Shown here: positions 44,440 to 56,652 of the stretch, one piece after another | Layout: each line of letters starts with the position of its first letter | Position numbering within the stretch: position 1 is the first letter of the stretch | Source of the DNA: Tricholoma matsutake | Lineage: Eukaryota; Basidiomycota; Agaricomycetes; Agaricales; Tricholomataceae | Direction of reading: 5' to 3' | NCBI GenBank assembly: GCA_026075535.2 | Contig: AP026541.1 | Span: forward strand, 8,494,001-8,558,000 | DNA length: 64,000 bases | Notes under the pieces: model-generated | Seen by the model: only the letters and a program-made list of their open reading frames with translations | Told to the model about the DNA's origin: nothing | Databases searched by the model: none | Position numbers and translations under genes: made by a program

Positions 44440-45558
44440 ATGGACGCATCAGAACGCTTCGATGCGCTTGAAAGCGATGTTTCCGGAATGCGCGCGCAAA
44501 TCGACTCGCTTAAATCTATGATTGAAAACTTCGTTAGGACCCTCCAGGCTAACCCTACGACCAATAGTTCCCCCTTTACGACTCCAAGCGCACCCAACAA
44601 CAACGTTTTGCCAAACACATCCACTAAGGAACGTGCCCAGATCAAACCGTCCCCCCCCGCTGAATTTAATGGTGCATGTGCGCAGGGACGTGCATTCCTT
44701 AATTCCTGTGAGTTATACATTAGTCTCCAGTCACATCAATTCATCGATGAGGCTGCAAAAATTTATTGGGCCTTCACATACATGAAATCTGAACACACCT
44801 ATCTCTATGTGGACTGTATCCTATGTCAAACTAAAGAACTCGGTTCTCTACCTTTCTCCACTTGGGGTGACTTTCGAGCTGAGTTCGTACGCCACTTCTG
44901 CCCCCTCAATGAATGCCACCAAGCAGTGACACAACTTGAGTCATCCACTTACCACCAGGGACGTCGATCCGTGGACGACTATATCGATGAGTTCAAGGAT
45001 TTGGTGGACATGGCAGGATATGGGAGTGGGTTACCAGTGGTGGTGAAGTTCCGACGGGGGCTCAACCAAGAAATTCAGGACCAGATTGCACAGATGTTGG
45101 AAGGGCGCCCAGCAGACGATGATATCCTTGCTTGGTATGAAGCTGCTTCACTCTGTGACGAGAACCGACTCACAAATGCGGCGTTTAATGCTGCATTCTG
45201 TGCTCCAACTACCACTCATACGCCCTACACCTTCAATTGAAGCCTCCCCTGCCCTAACCCCATTCCTGTTCGTCAAACTCCCACACCAGCCGTCAATGTC
45301 CCAGTACCAATGGATGTTGATGCAGCCCGCAGCCGTGCACGTAAGTTGGATCTCTGCTACCGTTGTGGGGAACCTGGACACAGGGCTGGAGCATGTCCCC
45401 ATCGTCAGGATATCCGCATGCTCACCCCCGAGGGACAAGATGAACTCCTGCAAGATTTGTTGGCGCTTGTAGATGTTGAGGAAGCGAAGGATCAAGTTGC
45501 AGAGGAGATTAAGTTGGAAGTTGTAGAGGAGCAGGATTTTCCTATTTGCAGCGAGTGA
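44440..45558 (+). pseudogene. Chromovirus gag with one in-frame TGA
   Basis: From the ATG at 44440 the frame encodes a coiled-coil start (LESDVSGMRAQIDSLKSMIENFV), the capsid-like gag domain (FIDEAAKIYWAFTYMKSEHTYLYVD, WGDFRAEFVRHF, RRSVDDYIDEFKDLVDMAGY) and, after a TGA at 45238-45240, the CCHC knuckle CYRCGEPGHRAGACP, ending at 45558. Without the stop it would be about 372 residues, normal for the family. The pol frame overlaps the gag end (45546-45558) in the -1 frame, consistent with -1 ribosomal frameshifting, although no slippery heptamer is clear. Confidence 0.88.
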
Positions 45559-48500
45559 ATTGTATGCCCTCACTGCCTATCCATAACCGCTTTGAAGTCT
45601 TGTCAGTTGAATCCCCGGAGAATGAATCCATTTCTGTGACTGCTCCCCTCTCTGACCCTTCGAAGTTGGCTAAAGATGTACCTGCTCTCCCCATCTCTCC
45701 TTCTACTCCACGTCCCAAAATTAAATCATGGGAGCGTAAACTACCACGCAAGTATATTGTGGCATCCACTCCCTCTGCACATTCCTTAAACCTAGCCATC
45801 GAACTGCAGACGACCGACACTGGACAGATACTCGGTGTCTCTGCGCTCCTGGACTCTGGTGCGACTGGTCTCTTCATCGATTCCCATCTGGTACAACAAC
45901 ATTGCCTAAATACTCGCTCACTCTCACATCCGATACCTGTATATAACGTGGATGGATCCCCAAATGAAGCCAGTGCCATCCGAGAGGTTGCAGACCTGGT
46001 TCTCCATTACAAAGATCATAGTGAGCGTGCCCTTTTTGCTGTCACTCAATTAGGAAAGCAAAAGGTGATTTTGGGATATCCATGGCTTTGAGACCATAAC
46101 CCAGAGGTCGACTGGCGTACCGGGGAGGTTACCATGAGCTGATGTCCATCCCGCTGTCGGACATGTTTCACAGAAGCCAGGCAAGAATGTCGTGGACAGA
46201 AGGCAGCAATACGACGTACTCAGAAGTGTCATGCTGGACCCCTGCCTATACCTGAAGTGGAATTGGAAGGGGTTCCTGATCTAATGCCGGACTCGGATAA
46301 TGATGATGAGGACCCAGAGGAAGTGGAGGAGGGTGATCGGATCTTCTACACTGCGATTTGCTCATCGCATGAGGTGTGTGCCACATCGAACATATCCCAA
46401 CGCCTCGCCGAGGCCTTCCACAAAAACAATGCTGCTAAATCCTCTACTAACTCCTTACTCCCTCATCTCCATGAGTTTGAAGACGTGTTCTCCAAGGAGT
46501 CATTTGACTCTCTTCCTGTGCGCAAGCCATGGGATCACGCGATCGAACTCACCCCCGGCGCAACCCCTTCATCCTGCAAGGTCTATCCTCTCTCTCCGGA
46601 AGAACAATGGCAGCTTGACCAGTTCATCGACGAGCACCTGGCCTCTGGACGTATTCGACCATCGAAGTCACCCATGGCCTCTCTCTTTTTCTTTGTCAAG
46701 AAGAAGGATGGCTCATCTCGACCGGTTCAAGACTACAGAAGGCTCAACAACATCACGGTCAAAAATCGCTACCCACTACCCCTCATCTCCGAACTCGTAA
46801 ACCAGCTCCGTGGAGCCCGATACTTCACCAAGCTCGATGTCCATTGGGGCTATAATAATGTGAGGATAAAGGAGGGAGATGAGTGGAAGGCAGCCTTTCG
46901 TACCAACCATGGTCTTTTTGAACCGCTTGTCATGTTCTTTGGCCTTACTAATAGCCCTGCCACCTTTCAGACCATGATGAACAACATCTTCCATGACCTC
47001 ATCCTTGAAGGCGTTGTCTGCATCTATCTCGATGACATCCTCATCTTCACTCGCATGGTTGAAGAGCACTGTCGCATCACGTGCCTCGTCCTAGAGTGAC
47101 TTTGACAGTACAAACTCTACCTTTGTCAGGACAAATGCGAGTTCGAAAGGACCAAGATCGAGTACCTTGGCCTGATTATCTCGGAGGGTCAAGTGGAGAT
47201 GGATCCTATCAAGGTAAATGGGGTCACAGCTTGGCCGACGCCCACGAACAAGAAGGAGGTGCAGTCTTTCCTGGGCTTCATCAATTTCTATCGGCGTTTT
47301 ATCAAGGATTTCTCACATCATGCACGACCACTGTTCGACTTGACAGGAAAGGAGGCATGGAGGTGGGATAATGCACAACAGGAGGCGTTCGAAAAGCTTA
47401 AGGAGATGGTCACTTCCGCTCCGATCCTTACCTTTGCTGACGATTTGCGTCCTTTTTGTGTAGAAGCCGACAGTTCTGACTTTGCGACGGGTGCCGTGTT
47501 GTCTCAGCAGTCTCCGGAGGACCAGAAGTGGCATCCTGTTGCGTTCTACTCCAAAAGCCTTAGTGCTGTAGAGCGAAACTACGAGATCCATGACAAGGAG
47601 ATGTTGGCGATAATGCGTGCGCTTGAGGAGTGGCGACACTTCCTCGAGGGTGCCCAACACAAGGTGGAAATTTGGACAGATCACAAGAATCTCGAGTACT
47701 TCATGACGGCCAAGAAATTGAACCGTTGTCAAGCTTGTTGGTCCCTGTATCTATCTAGATTTGACTTCTCCTTGCACCACTGTCCGGGTCGCAGCATGGG
47801 GAAGACCGATGCCCTATCCCGACGTGCAGACCATGGGGATGGCAGCGGTGACAACCAAAACATTGTGCTGTTGCAGCCAGACCTATTCACCATTCGGGCA
47901 CTGGAAGGCATCGCACCCCAGGGCGAGGAGCGGGACATCCTACGTGACATTCATCGCGCAAACCGTAGCGGTTTACATGAGGATGTTGTCGCCCAAGCTG
48001 TTAAAGAACTGAGGAAGGGATTGACCCTTTCCTTACATGCGGCAGAGTGGGCTGAAAAGGAGGACTTGTTGTATTTCAGGGATTGCATCTATGTTCCCAA
48101 TGACCCAGACCTTTGCCGGCGCATCATATCCCAACACCATGACTCACAGATTGCTGGCCACCCCAGACGCTGGAAGACCTTGGAGCTCACCTCACGGAAC
48201 TATTGGTGGCCACAAATGTCACGGCTCATTGGTCAGTATTGTCGCACTTGTGACCTTTGCTTACGCACCAAGGTTCCTCGTCGCAAGCCTATTGGTGAGC
48301 TACACCCTCTTCCTGTTCCAGAGAGTCGTTGGGATGTTGTCAGTGTCGACTTTGTGGTGGAATTGCCAGAGTCAAATGGGTTTGATGTGGTGATGTGCAC
48401 AGTTGACTCAGTGGGAAAATGCGCTCACTTCATTCCCACTCCCCACTCATACCACTGTCAGTGCCCTAGGTGCCGCTCGACTCTACCTCCACCATGTGTG

Positions 48501-49440
48501 GAAATTACATGGACTTCCTGGTGCCTTCCTCTCGGATCATGGCCCTCAGTTCATGGCAGAGTTCACTCGTGAGCTGTACCGACTCCTGGGGATCAAACTC
48601 CTCGCTTCAACTGCTTATCACCCACAAACTGATGGCCAGACGGAGCGAGTCAACCAGGAACTGGAGCAGTACATCTGCCTCTTTGTCAATGAATGCCAGG
48701 ACAATTGGGATGATCTCCTTTCTTTGGCCGAATTTGGATACAACAACCATGTCCATGCTTCCACTCAACAGACCCCTTTCCTCTTAGACACTGGACGACA
48801 TCCACGCATGGGATTTGAACCTCACCAAACTCCCTCACACATCGAGATGGTGAATGAGTTCACAGAACACATGAGGGATAGCTTGGAGGAGGCAAGGGCA
48901 GCCTTAGCAAAGGCGAAGGATGACATGGTGCGATTTTACAACCAACGCCACTCCCCAACCCCTCAGTACAAGGTTGGTGATCGAGTTTATCTTGACTCCA
49001 GTGACATCTCCACTACACGTCCATCCAAGAAACTCGCTCATCGCTTCTTGGGACCTTTCCCCATTGTCAAGTGCGTTGGAACGCATGCCTATCGTCTATG
49101 CCTCCCAGCCTCCATGTCCAGACTCCATCCCATCTTCCATGTCGTCAAATTGCTTCCAGCTCCCCCAGATCCATTCCCGGGACGCCATTCACACCCACCA
49201 CCACCACCTACAGTGATTGAGGGAGAACCCCAATACGAAGTCGAGTCAATCTTGGACAGCTGTTTACATCGAGGAAAACTCCAGTATTTGGTACATTGGA
49301 AGGGTTATGGGTATGTGGAGAACTCATGGGTCAAAGAGTCTGATGTAAATGCCCCTCGGTTAATCAAGGAATTCCACCGATGGCACACTGCTGCACCGCG
49401 TCGCATTCAAGTCACGGACTTTGGTTGTATGCGATTTTGA
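45546..49440 (+). pseudogene. Chromovirus pol: PR-RT-RNaseH-IN-chromodomain
   Basis: One frame runs 45546-48450, interrupted by TGA at 46089, 46140 and 47097, then shifts by one to 49440. Protease: ALLDSGATGLFID. RT: KSPMASLFFFVKKKDGSSRPVQDYRRLN, TKLDVHWGYNNVRIK, VCIYLDDILIF (YLDD). RNase H: CVEADSSDFATGAVLSQ, HDKEMLAIMRALEEW, IWTDHKNLEYF. Integrase: zinc module HH...CRTCDLC, then D-D-E in VSVDFVVELP, LSDHGPQF and QTDGQTERVNQELEQY. C-terminal: YKVGDRVYLDSSDI and the chromodomain YEVESILDS...QYLVHWKGYGYVENSWV. The three TGA codons lie at positions that are arginine in related elements. The shift near 48440 comes from a short duplication. Confidence 0.92.
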
Positions 49441-49475
49441 ATGCATCGGGGTGATGCATCTTAGAGAGGGGGTGA

Positions 49476-49901
49476 TGTAAGGGGACTAGGGGGGTGCCCT
49501 GTGTGTTTTTCCTATTTTTTATGTTCGTCCTATATTTTTCCCCACCTCATTTCCTTCTATTCTTCATTTTCTATGATTTTTCCGGATTTTATTACTAATT
49601 TTCCCTTGCTATCATGTTTGTACATGTTGACACTTTTATATTTAGAGGCGGAGTACCCCTTCCAACACATACCCCTTGGTATGATGTCATTCAGTGGCCT
49701 TGATCCGCCTATCTCCACCTTTTTCTATTTTTAGGTTATATTTGATTTTTGTCGTCTTCACATATACTGGGCATCAGCAAGGGGATCCTTAGAGTTTTCT
49801 CTTTGGATTTCCCTTTGCTAGGTGTGTCCCCAATGCCTGTATTATGTAGTATAATTTTAACTTCGGATTTCCCTTTGCTAGAGGCTTAGGTTGCCCTTAT
49901 A
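49476..49901 (+). repeat. 3' LTR of the chromovirus
   Basis: This 426-bp copy is followed by the gagtc target duplication. The five differences from the 5' copy are all transitions, and three are CpG in the 5' copy against CpA/TpG here. Confidence 0.95.
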
Positions 49902-51949
49902 GAGTCAGTGGGTAGTTATATGATGGAACTCATAAGTTGTAACAAACCATTGATACTGGACATATTTGGTGATATCTTCAAAAGATGAGGTGAAAGGCTC
50001 CACACTGAACATTTTCTTGAGGTTGGCGAGTGCTCGTTTGCCAGCATCACTCTGCCAGTTCCTGATAGCTGATGACACCTGGATTCCTAGCATCACTGTT
50101 CATTCAAAATGCAACTAATCTAGGGACTCACTACAGCATACATGGCATCTGTAGCATCGATCCCTCAAAAACTCTGGTCCCAGAACTTCTTCACTGTGGG
50201 TTTAAATTGCTGGTCTGCAGTTACCGTGAATGGGTCATCACAAGAACCAGCCCAGTTGATAATGGGAGGTAGAACTTTGTTTCACCAGATTTTGAGGTCT
50301 TGATTGTGATCTTCGAATGGGAGGTCACTGTTCTTGTAATGTGGCTTAGGCACACCATGGTGTCTTGCAGGTGGCTGAGCCTCATCCTTGACCAGCTGTA
50401 ATTTAACTCCCATCTGAGAGATGTAAGGGGAATTAGGGATAGTAGTAAGAAACAAAATTGAAATTGAAACAACATGACACTCACCTTTGCCATTCCTTCG
50501 ACATGAGCTTTCATCAAAGTTGAACATGATCCCAATTGTCTCTGTGTTTTGCTGGCACAGACAGTGGTAAGCATAGTTGCACTCTCATCTTTGGCAAACT
50601 CTCCCTCAAAGTCCATGGGATTGGGGTCATCCTGTTGCTCTGGTGAGGATTCACGATGTGATGTGGTGGCAGATTTTTGTGGCAGTAGACCAACAGCCTG
50701 CTTCCAGTTTGCCTTAAGGCCCCCTATCTCCATGGCCTTAGCACATTTCCCCTTTGGTCTATTGTCTTTGTAAGCAAGATGCGATAATTGATAACCCGCT
50801 GACTATACTTACCTATCCTTAATCTGAACTTGAGCTGCCTCATTCACCTGTGCAATTGCTTTCTGTTATTTCATGTGATGAGCTTTGATTCCCAACAGGA
50901 ACTTCTTGTGTATTTTTTATCACAGCGCGGAGCACACCCTATAATTTAAACTAGGTGAGTCTTGATTGATTGTAATGTCTGAAGCTCACCTTTTCTTTCT
51001 TTTTAGCCTTGTCTGCTTTCGCTTTCGACTTCTCTGCATTATAGCATTTCATGAAGGATTGAAATGCAGCCTCTATATCTTTTTCATTGTCCTCATCGAC
51101 TTCCTTGTCAACTTCCTTGGGTATGAACTCATCATCACTGTCACCATCATTGCCCAATTCTTCATCACCTGCTCCAAACAGCTCAGGCTCAGATTCACTG
51201 GTACCGACCGTTGACATTGGGGGAAGATCTGCTGGATCATATGTGTCAGCACTGACATCATCAGTTTCAAGCTCCATCTCGTCATAGGAGGCATCATCTG
51301 CAGGGGTGAGGAGATTACGAGTCTTGTTCTGTTGTATTAGTAGATGTTCCTGGTGAATATCTTGGTTGAGTTTGTTAGGGCGTGTGGCATTCTGGTGCAC
51401 ATTCATGATTTGCTTCTGCATTTCATCCTCCATGGCAGTGATGTGCTTGATCCCTACCTCCCGTCGTTCTTCAGTTTCTTTTACCTTTGCTTGCTTTTTT
51501 TCTGCCTTCTCTGCCTTTTCTGCTTCAACCTCTTCCTTGGATTGTCTCACCTGTTTTGCATTGTTCACAATTTGGCCTGGATGGCCATGATACATGGTGA
51601 TTCATTGGGGTTGCTCAGCCATGAGAGGTTTCAAGCAACCTGCAGGTTTTTTGGATGTCAGAGGTTTGAGAGGGGTATGCATGGTAAAGTTCAAGATGAA
51701 GACTTTAGAAATGGTGCTCCGACTTTAGCAATGGTGCTCCGATGGTTGAATGAGGGTATTTGGTGACTGCTCCGGGTGCAGATGCGGGTGCCAATCATGC
51801 ATGATATTGACTGATATGATGCATGATTTTGGTGGGTACGTACTAACTTTCTCTCCTGTTTGAAATCTTGCTAAGTCCTGTCTTCTCTTGCCAGGACCTC
51901 ACACTATCAATTGTCTACTCAAAATTCTCCATGTTTACAACAGGTTGAG

Positions 51950-52629
51950 GAAGGCCAGCTCAATGTGGTGTACCTCAGAGGATTGGATGCACTGAACCTA
52001 CCTGTCCTGCAACCTTCCGCAGCTGGCGAGGACTCACAAATCATGTTCACACCTTTCATCAAGATACTCAGCGTGTTTATCATCCTCAGGCTCACAGTGG
52101 TTTGGATTCAACACCCCCATCACCACATGCAATGGATGTTGATGATGTTCAATTACAGTTTAATTCAGCTCTGAACTCTCCACGTCCACCTGCGTCGAAC
52201 ACACCTCCACCTCAGAACAAGGGTATGAAAATACATCATCCCATACTCAATGGTGAGCTTTTCATGATTTTCCAATCATGCATGTTGCATTACTAATATC
52301 CTTTGTCAGGACAGCCTTGTGATGAGGATGGAAACTACCTCCCTCTGAACACCCCTCTGCCACCTTGTGCTACTATGACTGGTCCACCTTTGTTCAAACA
52401 TCTAAGTATCTCCCCAGTATTACTGCTTTATAGCTGTTATTACATAGTCTTTATAGACTCTTTGTGTCCTCTGTGGTCCCTTTGTGCCTTTGTGCACCCT
52501 ATATCCTCATCTTCTGGGTCTTGCCCTTACAGGACTCCTCCTACCAATTGCCTTAAAACTAAGCAGAAACTTAAGCAAATCGATCAAGAATTGACTGAGA
52601 TATCACCAAAACTGGGTTCCACCACCTGA
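51950..52629 (+). pseudogene. Transposon-type gene start, possibly Plavaka/KDZ-like
   Basis: Plus-strand pieces read STPPSPHAMDVDDVQLQF, KIHHPILN, then after a probable short intron GQPCDEDGNYLPLNTPLPP, a second intron, and TPPTNCLKTKQKLKQIDQ. The HPILNGQPCDEDGNYLPLNTPLPP pattern is like the N-terminal part of large Plavaka-type basidiomycete transposases. No catalytic region follows because a pogo-like element begins at 52833. The family call is from memory of the motif and is tentative. Confidence 0.4.
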
Positions 52630-52949
52630 AACCCACCTGTGAAACTCAGTTTAATCCAAAATGCACCTTTGAAATGCAGGCATAACATCTACAGCAGTGA
52701 CGCAAACAAGCACAAGAGGAGAAGGAGCAGCAACAATGCCAACTGCCAATGTTAACATATCAACACAGCTCAGAGATGATTGTCTCTGAGCTGTAAGGTA
52801 CATTTTCTTTGTTTCCTTTCATTATTATGCTACTATCATTGACCCAGTAGTGCAAAATGACCCAGTAGTGCAAGATTTTACTTTACTCATTTACATGACA
52901 CTCCTATCCCTTAGGGAAAAATCAGGCATACTTATAGATGTATTATGAC

Positions 52950-53370
52950 TATAAGGGCAACCTTAGAGGCCACTTAATTAGTGGACTAGCAAAGGGAAAT
53001 CCAGAGTTAAAATTATGGTACATATTACAGGGAGTGGAGGCGCACCTAGCAAAGGGAAATCCAAAGAGAAAACTCTAAGGACCCCTTTGCCAATGCCCAG
53101 TATATGTGAAGATTGCAAAAATCAAATAATAGCCTAAAAATAGAAAAGGCAGAGATAGGCAGATCAAGGCTGCTGAATGACATCATACCAAGGGGTAGAT
53201 GTCAGAAGGGTACTCTGCCTCTAAATATAAAACTGTCAACATGCACAAATGTGATAGAAAGGGAAATTAGTAATAAAATAAGGAAAAATCATAGAAAATG
53301 AAGAATAGGAGGAAATAAAGTGAGGAAAAATATAGGACAAACACATGGGGGACCCCCTAGTCCCCTTACA
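52950..53370 (-). mobile_element. Solo LTR of the chromovirus family
   Basis: This 421-bp copy, in reverse orientation, matches the chromovirus LTR from TGTAAGGGGACTAGG (right end) to CCTTATA (left end) with scattered substitutions, more than between the two LTRs of the full element. Flanking pentamers are atgac and acaac, which match at three of five positions with both differences being transitions. Intra-element LTR recombination is the usual route to a solo LTR. It sits inside the pogo-like element, so it is younger than that insertion. Confidence 0.85.
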
Positions 53371-53819
53371 ACAACCTTATTCCTCAGCTACAATGAAGGG
53401 ATAGCAGATTTGCTTAGGTGGTTAGAAATCAGATACATGCAAAAAACGGGTCTTGCAATGATCATTTGTGATTGGTAAACACTTGGTCATGTAAATAAGG
53501 CACCTTACCTGCAAAAAAATCTTGGATGTGATACATATACTCTATCATGATACAATTAGATAAATTGCTAGGTGGAACCATGAGCAAGCAGGTTTTAACA
53601 GATAGTTGCAAGAGGGATAGTGGATGAGTGTGATGTGGCAATGCAAGATCAATTCAAACTCCACTCATTGATGCAACTCTTGCACTCACCACAGTGCAAG
53701 AGTCGCTTGCTAGCTTGGTTTGCTTCCTAGTCTCATTCTAATCTGCTTTTAATTATCCAACTATCATTCTTTAATCATTACCTCTCTTTCTGCTACTGCA
53801 ATTGTCTCTTCCTGAACAT

Positions 53820-55513
53820 GGACCGGCCAGACAATCAACCTTCACCATGTGAGCAAAGCAATACTGACTGAAGGCCAAATGTGACCAGGCACTTGAAGAT
53901 AAGATCCAGGCAGCTGTCAAGGATGTAAAGAATGGGACTTATTGTAGTGCTGCTGCTGCTGCTTGGGCACATGATTTGGGCTCACAATATATGACAATCT
54001 GGTGCTGTGTCAATGGCCTGGCTGCTTCATGGTGCAAAGCACACCTTTGTCAACAACTTTTGAATGCTGGTCAAGAAAAGGTTCTCATGGATTGGGTTAA
54101 ATTTCTTGCTCTTAGTGGAATGCCTCTTTCAAAGCGCACTCTTGCTCCAAAAGTCTTTACACTTTGTGGCAAAACACCTTCTCATAAATGGGTATATCAC
54201 TTCCTCCATCAACATGCAGATTGTACTTTAGGACGTCCTGTAGGCCTTAATCCAGGTCATGCAATGTGCTCTAATTATACTACTGTCAACCAACATTTTG
54301 AACGCTTGCAAAATGTCTTTAATAGTGATGGCATCCCATTGCGTAACCTTTATAACTTTGAGACAAAATTGGATGTCAAATTGGAGGAGGTCATAAAGAT
54401 ACCAGAGAGCTGTACTTATTTGCTACCCAGGATCAATCGTGATACAAGATCAAGAGTGACAACCTGAGCTAGTAACAATTCTTGAGACAGTATGTGCAGA
54501 TGGAACTTCCATGATCAAGCCATGCTTTGTTTTTTCTGGTGTTCAACATATGGAGGACTGGTATAAAGCTGAAGATGGAATCATGTATGCATTCCTTGTA
54601 TCTTTGCTTTTCTTGACTAAGCCATGTACAGGATCACTACAATGGCTAATGGCTGGACAGATGACAATATCTGTGTCAAATGGCTGGAAATGTCATTCAT
54701 CTCTGGTGCTAAAGCGCATGCTGATTTATCAAAATCTATTGTACAATGGCCACAGCTCTCATGTTACACTCAAGATGATCAGCATGGCTATGGAGGATAA
54801 CATCATCCTTTTCTGCCTACCACCTCATACAACCCATTGCTTGCAACCCTGTGATGTCAGCATGTTTGGACCACTGAAGCATGCTTGGAATAAGCGGTGT
54901 GATCATGTCTTTCAGGCTACTGGGGAGCCTCTTGCCACCAAAGATTTTGTATCAGAATATATGATTGCTTGGAAGGAATCCTTCAAGGTTGACACTATTA
55001 AGAAAGCTTGGGAGAAATCTGGGATTGATGTTGGTGATGATGGACCGAAATGCATACCGGGGATCTTCACAGAAGCGGACTCTACACCTAGTCACTCTTC
55101 CTCCACTCTTCTTCATCTCCCACATGGATTCCCCCATCTTCCCATTCCTGTTGAGGAGGACTCAATCTAATGATGGATCTGATGATGAACCTGGCGATGA
55201 CTTTGATATCTTGTATCAACCCTTGGCTGGACCTGCTGCTGGGACTCGATCTTGCTTACAAGGCTCTGTCACCCAATCTGGAGGTGCCACTAGTGATAGT
55301 ACTCAGACAAATGGCACCCAAGAGAGCAGAGATGGTGGTGCACCTCAGTGTCCTGCTGCTCCTGTAGCCTCTGGGGTCAACACAGCTTCTGTGACATCTG
55401 GTATCCATCAGCCCAATCCCACAGAACTTCCTCCATTCCAGTCTCTCTCTCATCTGATTTATAATGATTTGGGCTCAGAAATGGATATCAATGATCACCT
55501 AGACACAATGTAA
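53820..55513 (+). pseudogene. Pogo-like transposase (CENP-B HTH + DDE_1), inactive
   Basis: Starting near ATGGACCGGCCAG, fragments include the CENP-B-type helix-turn-helix (QEKVLMDWVKFLALSGMPLSKRTLAPKVF, SHKWVYHFLHQH). The DDE_1 core follows: LYNFETK where FDE is usual, TILETVCADGTSMIKP-like text around 54470, FVFSGVQHMEDW, GHSSHVTLKMISMAMEDNIILFCLPPHTTHCLQPCDVSMFGPLKHAW, and KAWEKSGI. The conserved DGHxSH is NGHSSH here, so one catalytic Asp is Asn, and the first Asp is also altered. Stops and frame changes occur near 53870, 54470 and 55160. After 55160 an acidic, Ser/Gly-rich tail continues to 55513. Homology is clear and activity is not possible in this copy. Confidence 0.8.
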
Positions 55514-56302
55514 CTTCTCAGAGTCTACAAGATATGGTATACCAAGTGTGAAATGCAATGCAACAAAGCTTGGGAACAGTGCTACAAGGTGGCAACTCAT
55601 GCTATGCTCACAGCTCAACATGTGAAAAGCTTACAATCAAAACTCAACTCCAAGGCAGCCAAGAAAACAAGCTCCCACAATGTCATTGTTACTGGTGGCA
55701 TTGTTACAACACAAGAAGGTCGTCGTATTGCAGCTGAGCAAAGGGCTGCCCACATTGAGAAAGAAAAGAAAGTTGAGGAAAGCTTGCAGAAGAAGAAAGA
55801 TATGGAGGCTGAGAACCATGTTCAAAGACTGAGAGAAGGCAAGACAGGGATAATATTTGAAGGCCTTTTTGCTGGTCAGAAGCTACCTTCTCTCCATGAC
55901 ATTGCGTGGGCACTCAGGTTAGCTGAGACTGGCACATGCAAGATTCTGATTATCCAAATCAATGATCATTTTAATTTGGACGAAAACAGCACTCTGAAGG
56001 AGGATCCTTGTTACATTGGTCTTTTTGGTTGTCCTGCTCAAAGATGGAAAGCTATTGATGGCCCTTCTCATGTAGAGCCAGCTATCAATGTGGAACCTCC
56101 TTCAGCCACTTCAGACAATTGGCAACAGAGGGTCAGACTCCATGAACACACAAATTTTACTGAGGCAGGGCCATCAATGCCTCAAGTGCCAGTCATGACT
56201 TACTTTCCTCACTTTCCCCAGTTGGTCTGGTCAGCCTCATCTTTGAGTTCCATATACACCACAGGAACCTCCCTTGCATCTCTGGACATGTCCACAAAGT
56301 GA
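55514..56302 (+). pseudogene. Pogo-like transposase C-terminal extension with SAP-like motif
   Basis: A 250-residue frame from 55553 continues the previous frame after a TAA (55511-55513). It has a Lys/Glu-rich helical region (EKEKKVEESLQKKKDMEAENHVQRL) and a SAP-like motif (LPSLHDIAWALRLAETGTCKILIIQINDHF) followed by YIGLFG. This layout is typical of the C-terminus of large pogo-like transposases in basidiomycetes, so it is probably the end of the transposase and not a separate gene. SAP motifs bind AT-rich DNA. Confidence 0.65.
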
Positions 56303-56652
56303 CTCTGATTGGTCTTTTTCATTTTGCTAAGTTATTCAAGTTTCACTTGTTTCTATCACCACATTGCATTGAGAAGACATTGTTGTATTATTAGGCTTTC
56401 TTACACTACTGCATGTTCTGTGTATTATTACAATTGCATCTCACACTTGTCTATTTACAAAGAGTGGTGAATGAAGCATGAAAGAATGTGAGATGCTATT
56501 GAGGTTGGGCTGGTGAGGATGAGTGGTAGGATGTCAATGGGAACAGATATTCAGGGAAAGTAGAGTAGCTTGGACAAGAGCAAAGTGAATCCTCTGCATA
56601 TGTATCAGCATAGACACAGAAAGGGCATGAGCACCATGTCAGCTGTCAACAA

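Larger units (their letters stand above)
43848..49901 (+). mobile_element. Chromovirus (Ty3/gypsy, chromodomain), 6054 bp, TSD GAGTC
   Basis: LTRs of equal length (426 bp; 43848-44273 and 49476-49901) flank gag and pol. The pentamer gagtc is duplicated on both sides (43843-43847 and 49902-49906). The polypurine tract agagagggggtga abuts the 3' LTR. Pol order is protease, RT, RNase H, integrase, chromodomain, which defines a chromovirus. LTRs begin TGTAAGG and end CCTTATA. No standard primer-binding site is recognisable after the 5' LTR. Five LTR differences suggest a fairly recent insertion, yet gag/pol has four TGA stops and one frameshift, so it is inactive now. Confidence 0.95.
43331..51595 (-). 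pseudogene. Repeat-associated unknown gene split by chromovirus insertion
   Basis: The minus-strand coding parts are 51595-50951 (Lys/Glu-rich coiled coil, then a long Asp/Glu-rich stretch), 50733-50220 (LKANWKQAVGL, NPMDFEGEFAKDE, then LVKDEAQPPARHHGVPKPHYKNSDLPFEDHNQDLKIW and VLPPIINWAG), 50096-49905 (AIRNWQSDAGKRALANLKKMF, FEDITKYVQYQW), and, beyond the inserted element, 43847-43331 (SDMMMALFKSHLKIILKWDSTHGKPIGALALCAAAV). The join restores continuity at the duplicated pentamer. The block resembles a protein that recurs in Agaricomycete repeat regions and has no known role. Introns are likely (for example one ending near 50097). Whether it was intact before the insertion cannot be told. Confidence 0.6.

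Noticed and set aside
54965..55170. Second open frame overlapping the pogo-like transposase
   Set aside because: Before about 55160 it is a shadow of the DDE_1 frame; only the part after that is taken as the transposase tail.
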